Below, piece after piece: positions 1 through 5,215 of a stretch of DNA of 5,640 nucleotides (positions are counted from its first letter, which is position 1; the number at the start of each line of letters is the position of its first letter). The translations under genes and the position numbers were made by a program. The stretch spans positions 1 through 5,640 of the forward strand of contig JAUVPO010000136.1 of NCBI GenBank assembly GCA_030598625.1, written 5' to 3'. The notes beneath the pieces are model-generated. The model did no database searches and had not been told where the DNA came from. It saw only the letters and a list, made by a program, of their open reading frames with translations. This DNA is from Deferribacteres bacterium. GTDB lineage: Bacteria; Nitrospirota; Thermodesulfovibrionia; UBA6902.

Positions 1-297
1 CTGCATATTCTCATCGTGATGGCAGCTGAAACAGCTTGTTACTGTATTTTCCATATTTATTACATTAGAAATAACAGTCTCAATGTTCCTTGCATATCGG
101 GTATTCTTGAGGTTGATGTCGGACTGTACCCTTTTAATCTGTATTAATAGATGCTCCCTCAATATTTCAACCTGATGGAGTGTTATCAGATTATCAAGCT
201 TTGATGTTGCTGTCTCAATTGTGGTGATTATATATATGCCGCCCAGGAGGAAAATCAAAGAAAAGATACTCAAGCCGATGATTATTTTTTTCTTCAT
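1..297 (-). CDS. Membrane-anchored haem-binding sensor, N-terminal part (probable histidine kinase)
   Basis: Only the first 99 codons are in the window; the gene runs on past base 1. The protein starts MKKKIIIGLSIFSLIF, with one hydrophobic segment at about residues 5-26. A helical, charged stretch follows that looks periplasmic, and then a c-type haem attachment motif C89-F-S-C92-H93. A short basic N-terminus, one membrane helix and an extracytoplasmic helical region fit the sensor half of a two-component histidine kinase or a chemoreceptor. The kinase part would lie outside the window, so this call is inference. The start ATG overlaps the stop of the upstream binding-protein gene by one base (TAATG). 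No separate Shine-Dalgarno sequence is visible, so translation is probably coupled. The haem motif suggests sensing of redox state or a gas. It could instead be a small membrane cytochrome. Confidence 0.72.
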   Translation of the reverse strand, partial: MKKKIIIGLSIFSLIFLLGGIYIITTIETATSKLDNLITLHQVEILREHLLIQIKRVQSDINLKNTRYARNIETVISNVINMENTVTSCFSCHHDENMQ

Positions 298-1289
298 TAA
301 TCATTAATGTAATCATAAGTGGTAAGATTCAGATTAATTGTTTTTACATAGTCATAGACACTATGGTAATCATTATCTTTTGTCTCAATAAACATTTGCG
401 CGCCAAATTTTTCCAATACAGTTTTGCCATCCGGATCATTATGCATATTTAACAGTATCTCTTTCAGTTTACTTTTAATGGAAGCATCAAGGTCTTTTCT
501 CACAGCCAGGCCATTTTCCGGTACATCAGGAGATTTTTCGAGTACAAACAATTCATTTTTTATCCTGTCGTCAAAATTTGCGAGCTTGTAATATATAGTG
601 TTTTTTGCGGCGCCTATATCAGCCTTTTTATTCAGGACATCGTAGATCGCATCTTCATGAGTGCCGGCAAAATAGGTCTCTTTAAAATATGTCCTGTAAT
701 TTCCAATCCCGTGTTTTTTAAAGTATGACAGGGGAAGGAGGTATCCGGCTGTTGTTGCATTATCCACAAAGGCAAATATTTTTCCTTTCATGTCTTCCGC
801 GTCTTTTATGTCACCGCCTTTTCTTGCAAATATTAAGCCGTGGTATGTGGATATGCCTTCGATGCTTAAAGGTCTTGCAATGGGGTCAACGCCTAACTTT
901 GCATGTGCCAGTGTATAGGTGAAGCTTCCAAAGAACGCGCCGTCCAGACCTAAAGAGACAAAATTATCAATAATGTTTCCATAACGGGTAAGGACCTTTA
1001 GATTTACATTTATCCCTATTTTTTTTGAGAGATAATCGGCAAGAGGTTCATAACGTTCAATTTGTTTAAATATATTACGCTCAGGTATAAGACCTATTAA
1101 AAGCGTTTTCTCGTGACTCCCGGTCTCTTTTTGTGTTATTACCTCTACTGGTAGTGTTGTCTCTGTATTATTGCAGCCGATTATGACAACCATGCATAGA
1201 AGAAAAAATAAAACAAGTATCCTGTTCATGTGGAAGACATGTTTTGAAGTATCAGTGAAAACCCGATAAAACAACCTTGTTGAATTCAT
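297..1289 (-). CDS. PhnD-like periplasmic substrate-binding lipoprotein
   Basis: A 330-residue protein that resembles the phosphate/phosphite/phosphonate-type binding proteins of ABC transporters (PhnD/Phosphonate-bd family). Residues 22-38 are hydrophobic and end in a lipobox, IIGC, with Cys39 as the likely lipidated residue. The mature domain begins near residue 63 (LLIGLIPERN). It has typical family stretches: EPLADYLSKKIG (81-92), DGAFFGSFTYTLAH (116-129), YHGLIFARK (149-157), a core segment FVDNATTAGYLLP (174-186) and ADIGAAKN (223-230). The start at 1289 is preferred because AGGGTG lies just upstream (minus strand, about 1294-1299). The alternative Met21 (1229) would give a more standard signal peptide but has no good ribosome site. 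No permease or ATPase gene is next to it. Its downstream partner is a haem-containing sensor, so it may present a ligand to a kinase rather than feed a transporter. The ligand cannot be named from sequence. Confidence 0.88.
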   Translation of the reverse strand: MNSTRLFYRVFTDTSKHVFHMNRILVLFFLLCMVVIIGCNNTETTLPVEVITQKETGSHEKTLLIGLIPERNIFKQIERYEPLADYLSKKIGINVNLKVLTRYGNIIDNFVSLGLDGAFFGSFTYTLAHAKLGVDPIARPLSIEGISTYHGLIFARKGGDIKDAEDMKGKIFAFVDNATTAGYLLPLSYFKKHGIGNYRTYFKETYFAGTHEDAIYDVLNKKADIGAAKNTIYYKLANFDDRIKNELFVLEKSPDVPENGLAVRKDLDASIKSKLKEILLNMHNDPDGKTVLEKFGAQMFIETKDNDYHSVYDYVKTINLNLTTYDYIND

Positions 1290-1332
1290 ATTTCACCCTA
1301 CAAAATAAGTTAATCTCTTTACTTAAATTTTA

Positions 1333-1390
1333 TCATAACATCTTTTTGTCATGAATTCCCGATAACACAAATTCATGACATTTGTTATGA
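1333..1390. repeat. Nested interrupted inverted repeat in the leader of the binding-protein operon
   Basis: Inner arms TGTCATGAATT (1347-1357) and AATTCATGACA (1370-1380) are perfect 11-bp complements around a 12-base spacer. Outer arms TCATAACA (1333-1340) and TGTTATGA (1383-1390) are perfect 8-bp complements, offset by gaps of 6 and 2 bases. If the leftward promoter at 1417-1431 is real, this lies in the 5' leader of its transcript and could fold as a hairpin. It could equally be an operator. The words TGTCAT and TCATAAC also occur in the tandem palindrome at 1486-1519, but in a different arrangement. Confidence 0.7.
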
Positions 1391-1415
1391 GCAAAAAACA
1401 ACTTAACTAAATTAA

Positions 1416-1431
1416 TGCAAAAAATATACCA
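1416..1431 (-). promoter_or_regulatory. Candidate sigma-54 (-24/-12) promoter for the binding-protein/sensor operon
   Basis: Read on the minus strand the sequence is TGGTATATTTTTTGCA. It has GG (-24) and GC (-12) separated by exactly 10 bases and the favoured TTTGCA around -12. The two C residues usual after TGG are T here. Counting from the -12 C (1417), transcription would start near 1405, leaving a leader of about 115 bases before the start codon at 1289. Tandem palindromes sit about 87 and 108 bases upstream of that point, which is normal enhancer distance. Confidence 0.55.
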
Positions 1432-1485
1432 GTAAAAAAACATTGAAAATTAGAGGATTAGCAGGAAATGGGATATGATTAATCA

Positions 1486-1519
1486 TGTCATAACGGCAAA
1501 AGTTATTGTCATTGTGACA
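1486..1519. promoter_or_regulatory. Tandem palindromic activator sites (copy A)
   Basis: Two 13-bp palindromes, TGTCATAACGGCA (1486-1498) and TGTCATTGTGACA (1507-1519), have centres 21 bp apart, about two helical turns. They lie within a larger dyad (1480-1525, outer arms TAATCATGTCA/TGACATGATTA). The same paired arrangement recurs upstream of the cytochrome gene, with 27 of 36 bases identical without gaps. Both fit TGYCAWWRYGRCA. The spacing to a sigma-54-type promoter matches that of the second copy within 1 bp. This suggests two dimer sites for an NtrC-family enhancer-binding protein. The protein itself is not in the window. Confidence 0.6.
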
Positions 1520-1575
1520 TGATTAGCCGGGCGTTAATTTATGTGAACTTGTTAATTTATCATGATATTTAATTG

Positions 1576-1591
1576 TGGTTATATTTTTTGC
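1576..1591 (+). promoter_or_regulatory. Sigma-54-like sequence with N11 spacer facing the radical SAM operon
   Basis: The bases are TGGTTATATTTTTTGC. Apart from one extra T this is the same as the leftward promoter TGGTATATTTTTTGC. The extra base makes GG-N11-GC rather than the required N10, which normally cripples sigma-54 promoters. It lies about 78 bases to the right of the nearer palindrome of copy A, so the position is right even though the spacing is not. It may be a weak, decayed or chance site. No convincing sigma-70 promoter for the radical SAM operon was found instead. Confidence 0.25.
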
Positions 1592-1721
1592 TGATTGTAT
1601 GCGGGATGAGTTGCGCGTAAGGCCCTTACAGGAATACGAACCTAATGCATATTGGAACGGGTCAATCGCCTCAGGAATGCTGTTCTTGTGAACCGGGAGG
1701 GCATTTAGTACACTATAATTA

Positions 1722-3041
1722 ATGAAACTATTGCTTGTATCTCCACCGTTTGGTGAAAAAGGACAGATGTCCAAAGGCCTTCCCATTGCGCCCCCTGTCC
1801 TTGAATATATGGCCGGCCTTACTCATCAGGGCAGCCCCGATGTGGAAGTTGAATTATTTGATGCTAATAAAAAGCGGTTTATGCCTGAAAAAGTCGATGC
1901 TGAGGTAGTCGGTTTCACTGTTTTGACGCCACAGGCGCCGTGGGTATATAAAGTGTCTGACAGACTCAGGACAGAGGGAAAGAAAGTAATATTGGGCGGA
2001 ATTCATGTAACGGCTTTGCCTGATGAAGCGAAAGAACATGCTGATGCCATTGTTCTGGGTGAGGCGGAGACAGTCTGGAAAGATCTGCTCAATGATGCGG
2101 AAAAAAACAGTCTGAAACCTGTGTATGAAGGTGAATTCCCCGGCCTTGCAGGGTTGCCGCAGCCTGAAACAAACCTCTGGAACACAAAGTATGTTTACGG
2201 TTATTTCCAGACCTCTCGAGGCTGTCCTTTTACATGCACCTTTTGTTCTGTCCATAAGTTCTTCGGCGGCAAGGTCAGGATGAGACCGATTCATGAGGTT
2301 GTTGAAGAGGTTTCCGCGAGTAAGTGGAGGCTGTTCTGGGGTATTGATGACAATATATGGGGTGTGAACGTAGAAAGGTCAATTGAACTGTACAAAGAGA
2401 TGAGCAAAAATATTAAAGGCAAATGGTGGTTTGGCTCGGGTGATCTGAAATCCGTCCAGCATCCCGGGGCACACGATCTCCTTAAGCATGCGCGCAGGGC
2501 GGGGCTTACAGCGGTACTCGTAGGCTGGGAGTCAAATAATATGTCGAGCCTTGAGGAATATAAGGCGGCATCCAAACAGGGCAGGCGGAGAAGGGACGCA
2601 ATCAAAAAGATAAGAGACTACGGCATTGAAGTTATGCTGTTTATCATGGTTGGAGGCAGACGGGATATAAGAGAGGATTTTGACGGAATACTTGAGGTTT
2701 GTGATGAACTCAGGGTATCCGCACATCCGGTGATGACGACTCCTTTTCCCGGCACTGAACTTTATGATATATATAAACCTCACCTTATAGAAGGTCTTCA
2801 GTGGGACAGCTTTGACGGCAATCACGCGGTCTTTGAACATCCCACTATGGACCCGAAGACCAGAGAGGATGCCCTTATAAAACTCAGGGCTGATCTTTTT
2901 ACTGTCCCTAAGATACTTCGAAGGATGTTTCAGGTATCATGTAAGGGGTTCCCGATGAGCCATGTCACATCATGGATGATCCAGTATCCTCAGGGAAGGG
3001 CGTTTAGAGAATATGCACGGGAAAGGGCAAAGAGACAGTAA
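1722..3041 (+). CDS. Radical SAM protein with B12-binding-type N-terminal domain
   Basis: A 439-residue protein with the two-domain plan of the BchE-like radical SAM group. Residues 1-125 form a Rossmann-like domain of the B12-binding type. It starts MKLLLVSPPFG and contains VILGGIHVTALPDEA (89-103) and a VLGEAE motif (111-116). The classical DxHxxG cobalamin motif is not visible, which is common in this group, so cobalamin binding is inferred. The radical SAM domain follows, with the cluster-binding cysteines C168-PFT-C172-TF-C175, then WGIDDNIWG (206-214), GWES (268-271) and a C-terminal FPGTELY (342-348). The ATG at 1722 is the first in the frame after a stop at 1716-1718. It has no Shine-Dalgarno sequence nearby; the purine-rich GGGAGG at 1695-1700 is too far away. 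It heads a three-gene operon, 48 bases before the next gene. The substrate is unknown. Confidence 0.9.
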   Translation: MKLLLVSPPFGEKGQMSKGLPIAPPVLEYMAGLTHQGSPDVEVELFDANKKRFMPEKVDAEVVGFTVLTPQAPWVYKVSDRLRTEGKKVILGGIHVTALPDEAKEHADAIVLGEAETVWKDLLNDAEKNSLKPVYEGEFPGLAGLPQPETNLWNTKYVYGYFQTSRGCPFTCTFCSVHKFFGGKVRMRPIHEVVEEVSASKWRLFWGIDDNIWGVNVERSIELYKEMSKNIKGKWWFGSGDLKSVQHPGAHDLLKHARRAGLTAVLVGWESNNMSSLEEYKAASKQGRRRRDAIKKIRDYGIEVMLFIMVGGRRDIREDFDGILEVCDELRVSAHPVMTTPFPGTELYDIYKPHLIEGLQWDSFDGNHAVFEHPTMDPKTREDALIKLRADLFTVPKILRRMFQVSCKGFPMSHVTSWMIQYPQGRAFREYARERAKRQ

Positions 3042-3089
3042 GCATTCAGTGACGGATGGATTAATAAGACAAAAATATTAAGGAGCATT

Positions 3090-3473
3090 ATGGGCCCGGT
3101 GTCAGGCGTATTGATAATGATGAATAATTACTTTCATGATGTCGCAACCGCCCTGCTTGCTGCAAGCGGATTTGTTGTATGGACCATAGTTAAAAGATAT
3201 GACGCTTCATCAAAGACGGGGGAAACTACGGAATATTTTTTAAAGATTTACAGGAACACGACAAAGTTTGCAAAGTTCTCGCTTGTCTGGATAGTAATTG
3301 GTGGTATACCGAGGACAATATTTTATAAGGAGTTTGAATGGGCGAATGCCGCTGGAAAGGGGCAGATAACGGCCCTTATTGTAAAACATATTCTTGCGTT
3401 TGCATTCGTAGGACTGGGAGCTTATCTCTGGATAAAGATAAGCAGGAAAGTTAAACGGATTAAAGCAGGTTGA
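3090..3473 (+). CDS. Small three-helix membrane protein of unknown function
   Basis: A 127-residue protein with three predicted membrane helices at about residues 15-34, 62-80 and 93-116, and a basic C-terminus. AAGGAG at 3080-3085 lies 4 bases before the ATG at 3090. Two in-frame Met codons at 3117 and 3120 are alternative starts, and MNNYFHD would be a natural beginning, but they have weaker ribosome sites. His16 at the start of helix 1 and His100 in a VKH motif at the start of helix 3 are placed where small haem-binding membrane proteins such as HemJ/CopD-type families carry histidines. That likeness is loose and unproven. The gene lies between two radical SAM genes on the same strand, with gaps of 48 and 32 bases. 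It could anchor them at the membrane, carry electrons to them or handle a hydrophobic substrate. Confidence 0.8.
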   Translation: MGPVSGVLIMMNNYFHDVATALLAASGFVVWTIVKRYDASSKTGETTEYFLKIYRNTTKFAKFSLVWIVIGGIPRTIFYKEFEWANAAGKGQITALIVKHILAFAFVGLGAYLWIKISRKVKRIKAG

Positions 3474-3505
3474 TAATGTCCGGTAATAACTGAAAGGACA
3501 GTAGA

Positions 3506-4858
3506 ATGAAAAAGAAAATAATGTTCATAACCCCTCCCTACCACTGCGGAGTTGTTGAGGTGGCCGGACACTGGGTCCCCCTGACTTTCGTCTATCTCGC
3601 GGGCGCTGTGAGGGAAGCAGGTTTTGATCCGGTCATATATGACGCAATGACGAAGCGTCACGGCTATAAAGAAATAAGAAAAGAAATAAAAAAGATCAAT
3701 CCCGATTATGTTGCAACAACAGCAATAACATCGACTGTTGTTGACGCCCTTGAGGTATTGAAGCTGGGCAAAGATTTCAATCCCGGGATTACTACCATAA
3801 TCGGCGGTGTGCATCCGAATTTCATGTTCAGGGAAGTGCTTGAAAATGAACATGTAGACTATGTGGTTAGAGGGGAAGGAGAAGAAACGCTTAAGGAACT
3901 TCTTTTATGTCTTGAAAAGTCAGAAGACCTTGATAAAGTAAAAGGCATAGCGTACAGGAAGAAAGGGAAGGCCGTATCCACCCACCCCAGACCGTTTATA
4001 ACGGACCTGGACGGTCTTAAGACGGCATGGGACCTTATTGAGTGGGAGGATTACCGGTATTTTGTCATACCCGGAAGCCGGCTCGGTTCCGTAAGCACCT
4101 CAAGGGGATGCAGTCATGACTGTACATTCTGTTCTCAACAGAAATTCTGGCACCAGTCATGGAGAGGAAGAGGACCGGAAAATATAGTCGAGGAAATAGG
4201 ACATCTCACAACAGGATACGGGGTCAATGTTTTTCTCATTCCTGATGAACATCCCACACACAGCAGGGAGCGGTGGGAAAGACTTATGGATTTGCTTATA
4301 GAAAAAGATTTAGGCATATATCTTTTAATGGAAACAAGGGCTGAAGACATTGTTCGTGACAGGGACATTCTCTGGAAATACAGGAAAGCCGGGGTCATCC
4401 ATATTTATATAGGGGTCGAAGCAACGGACCAGGAGACCCTCGACCTTATTAAAAAGGATGTAAATGTTGAAACAGGCATGGAGGCCATAAGGCTTATACA
4501 TGAACACGGCATGATTACGGAGACAAGCTTTCTTCTGGGCTTTCCCCATGAAACCAGGCAGTCTGTTGCAAAAACTCTTAAGCTCTCAAAGATTTACAAT
4601 CCTGATTTTGCCCATTATCTTGCCCTCGCCCCCTGGCCGTATGCTGATATGTATAAGGAACTTGAGCCCTATATCAAGGTGAGGGATTACAGGAAGTATA
4701 ACCTTGTTGACCCGGTCATCAAACCTGAAAAGATGAGCCTTAAGGCCATTGACTGGGCGATTATCGATTGCTATCGGAGTTTTTACATGGGGAAGCTGAA
4801 AGAAATTATACATATGAAGGACGCGTTTAAGAAACGCTATCTGCTTGCATCCATGTAA
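3506..4858 (+). CDS. BchE-like radical SAM/B12-binding protein, ending at an in-frame TAA
   Basis: A 450-residue protein close in pattern to BchE, the anaerobic Mg-protoporphyrin monomethyl ester cyclase of phototrophs, and its non-phototroph relatives. The N-terminal domain has PPYHCGVVEVAGHW (10-23), YLAGAVREAGF (30-40), IIGGVHPNFMF (98-108) and VVRGEGEE (120-127). The radical SAM cluster ligands are C202-SHD-C206-TF-C209, followed by SQQKFW, as in BchE. Further BchE-like stretches are PDEHPTHS (246-253), GVEAT (303-307), LAPWPYADMYKELE (374-387), KYNLVDPVIKPEKM (397-410) and YRSFYMGK (423-430). AAAGGA (3493-3498) lies 7 bases before the ATG. No other bacteriochlorophyll gene is present, so a role in photosynthesis is not implied. 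The frame stays open for 45 more codons after the TAA (4856-4858), so the natural C-terminus may have been cut. The substrate is unknown. Confidence 0.9.
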   Translation: MKKKIMFITPPYHCGVVEVAGHWVPLTFVYLAGAVREAGFDPVIYDAMTKRHGYKEIRKEIKKINPDYVATTAITSTVVDALEVLKLGKDFNPGITTIIGGVHPNFMFREVLENEHVDYVVRGEGEETLKELLLCLEKSEDLDKVKGIAYRKKGKAVSTHPRPFITDLDGLKTAWDLIEWEDYRYFVIPGSRLGSVSTSRGCSHDCTFCSQQKFWHQSWRGRGPENIVEEIGHLTTGYGVNVFLIPDEHPTHSRERWERLMDLLIEKDLGIYLLMETRAEDIVRDRDILWKYRKAGVIHIYIGVEATDQETLDLIKKDVNVETGMEAIRLIHEHGMITETSFLLGFPHETRQSVAKTLKLSKIYNPDFAHYLALAPWPYADMYKELEPYIKVRDYRKYNLVDPVIKPEKMSLKAIDWAIIDCYRSFYMGKLKEIIHMKDAFKKRYLLASM

Positions 4859-4864
4859 CTGATA

Positions 4865-4996
4865 ATGAACAGTTCTTTTATCGTTGACAAACTCGGCTCT
4901 CTCGGCGAGGTCCCGCCGCAGGTCAAGGCACTGCTTGAAAAATTGAAGGAAGAAAAAGTTGGGGACAGTAAAGCTATTTATAAGACAGTAAAATAG
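4865..4996 (+). CDS. Small ORF (43 aa), in frame with the BchE-like gene: likely detached C-terminal tail
   Basis: After the TAA at 4856-4858 the same frame continues CTG ATA ATG and stays open to TAG at 4994-4996. From the ATG it encodes 43 residues, MNSSFIVDKLGSLGEVPP followed by a charged, helix-forming segment (QVKALLEKLKEEK). No Shine-Dalgarno sequence precedes it, and the start is only 6 bases after the stop. It reads better as the end of the upstream protein than as a separate gene. Read through, the protein would be about 496 residues, nearer to BchE length (about 550 from memory). A TAA one substitution away from AAA (Lys) sits where BchE, as I recall it, continues without a break after the RYLL motif. 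Alternatives are a genuine coupled small peptide, stop-codon readthrough or a sequencing error. Confidence 0.45.
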   Translation: MNSSFIVDKLGSLGEVPPQVKALLEKLKEEKVGDSKAIYKTVK

Positions 4997-5035
4997 AATG
5001 CCAATACGACAAAACATTTTGTCATTATGGCATTC
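4996..5035. repeat. Hairpin-forming dyad after the radical SAM operon
   Basis: GAATGCCA (4996-5003) pairs with TGGCATTC (5028-5035), and GACAAAA (5008-5014) pairs with TTTTGTC (5017-5023), with a few mismatches between. It begins at the last base of the TAG stop. As RNA it would form a strong stem, but no T run follows, so it is not a standard intrinsic terminator. The same bases form the tandem palindrome listed at 4999-5032, which explains the dyad better. It may still block 3' decay or slow polymerase at the operon end. Confidence 0.55.
4999..5032. promoter_or_regulatory. Tandem palindromic activator sites (copy B) upstream of the cytochrome gene
   Basis: Two 13-bp palindromes, TGCCAATACGACA (4999-5011) and TGTCATTATGGCA (5020-5032), are 21 bp apart centre to centre. 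They fit the same TGYCAWWRYGRCA pattern as copy A at 1486-1519. Relative to the predicted start of transcription near 5114 they are centred at about -109 and -88. Copy A is at -108 and -87 relative to its leftward promoter. That position, and pairing on the same face of the helix, are typical of upstream activating sequences for sigma-54 activators. Confidence 0.6.
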
Positions 5036-5087
5036 ATGAAAAATTCAAAATTCATCTAACCCCCTGATTTAACTCTATTTAAACTCC

Positions 5088-5104
5088 TGGCATACCTTTT
5101 GCGT
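5088..5104 (+). promoter_or_regulatory. Sigma-54 (-24/-12) promoter of the cytochrome gene
   Basis: TGGCATACCTTTTGCGT matches the consensus TGGCAC-N5-TTGC closely. GG at 5089-5090 and GC at 5101-5102 are exactly 10 bases apart. Transcription is expected to start near 5114, about 102 bases before the ATG. Tandem palindromes at 4999-5032 provide likely activator sites. Confidence 0.72.
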
Positions 5105-5151
5105 ACTAAAGAACAAACGATGCGAAAATAGTTTTTTTTCAGAAATTAAGG

Positions 5152-5193
5152 CTGCCATCGGGCAGAAGAATAAACAGTCTCATATTGAGGCTG
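5152..5193 (+). other. Two stem-loops in the cytochrome mRNA leader
   Basis: CTGCC (5152-5156) pairs with GGCAG (5161-5165) around ATCG. CAGTCTCA (5175-5182) pairs with TGAGGCTG (5186-5193) around a 3-base loop, with one G-T pair. The second ends 10 bases before the ribosome site AGGAGG. A weak 4-bp pairing, TCCT (5197-5200) with AGGA (5204-5207), could partly cover that site. They may stabilise the message or tune translation; this is inference from base pairing alone. Confidence 0.45.
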
Positions 5194-5203
5194 AAATCCT
5201 AAT

Positions 5204-5209
5204 AGGAGG
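5204..5209 (+). promoter_or_regulatory. Strong ribosome binding site of the cytochrome gene
   Basis: A full AGGAGG, extended by TG, lies 6 bases before the ATG at 5216. It is the best ribosome site in the window and implies high expression. Confidence 0.85.
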
Positions 5210-5215
5210 TGTACT

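Larger units (their letters stand above)
1290..1721. other. Divergent control region between sensor operon and radical SAM operon
   Basis: This 432-base gap separates two operons transcribed away from each other. The left three quarters is very AT-rich and the last 120 bases are richer in GC. It holds, from left to right, a long interrupted dyad (1333-1390), a leftward sigma-54-type promoter (1417-1431), a tandem palindrome (1486-1519), a rightward promoter-like sequence with an off-register spacer (1576-1591), and a 13-bp palindrome GTAAGGCCCTTAC at 1617-1629. No tRNA or known riboswitch was recognised. Confidence 0.8.
4997..5215 (+). other. Control region and leader of the cytochrome gene
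   Basis: This is a gene-free stretch of about 220 bases. It carries the tandem palindromes (4999-5032), the sigma-54 promoter (5088-5102), and a leader of about 100 bases with a T run (5132-5139) and two stem-loops before the ribosome site. No known riboswitch was recognised. Cyclic-di-GMP (GEMM) riboswitches often precede cytochrome genes in related bacteria, but the conserved core could not be matched here. Confidence 0.7.

Noticed and set aside
1599..1691. A 30-codon plus-strand ORF upstream of the first radical SAM gene (starts MRDELRVRPLQEYEPNAYWN)
   Set aside because: There is no ribosome site and the product is not recognisable. It could be a leader peptide or a relic, but nothing beyond an open frame supports it.
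1714..1719. Perfect TATAAT just before the start of the first radical SAM gene
   Set aside because: It lies 2 bases before the ATG, so transcription would start inside the coding region, and there is no -35 hexamer at 16-18 bases. Probably chance in AT-rich DNA.
1590..1721. Possible cobalamin riboswitch ahead of the B12-type radical SAM gene
   Set aside because: AACCGGGAGGGC faintly recalls the B12 box, but the box does not match well and the GCCACTG core element is missing.
1523..1786. Minus-strand open frame of 87 codons across the operon start
   Set aside because: It overlaps the clear radical SAM start and the control region and has no domain or ribosome site. It is a shadow frame, as are the other long opposite-strand frames within the genes.
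3506..4858. True bchE of a photosynthetic gene cluster
   Set aside because: No other pigment genes are present, the protein is shorter than BchE, and BchE-like radical SAM proteins are common in non-phototrophs.
4996..5035. Intrinsic terminator at the end of the radical SAM operon
   Set aside because: The stem is strong but no T run follows it on the plus strand, and its bases are better explained by the conserved tandem palindrome.
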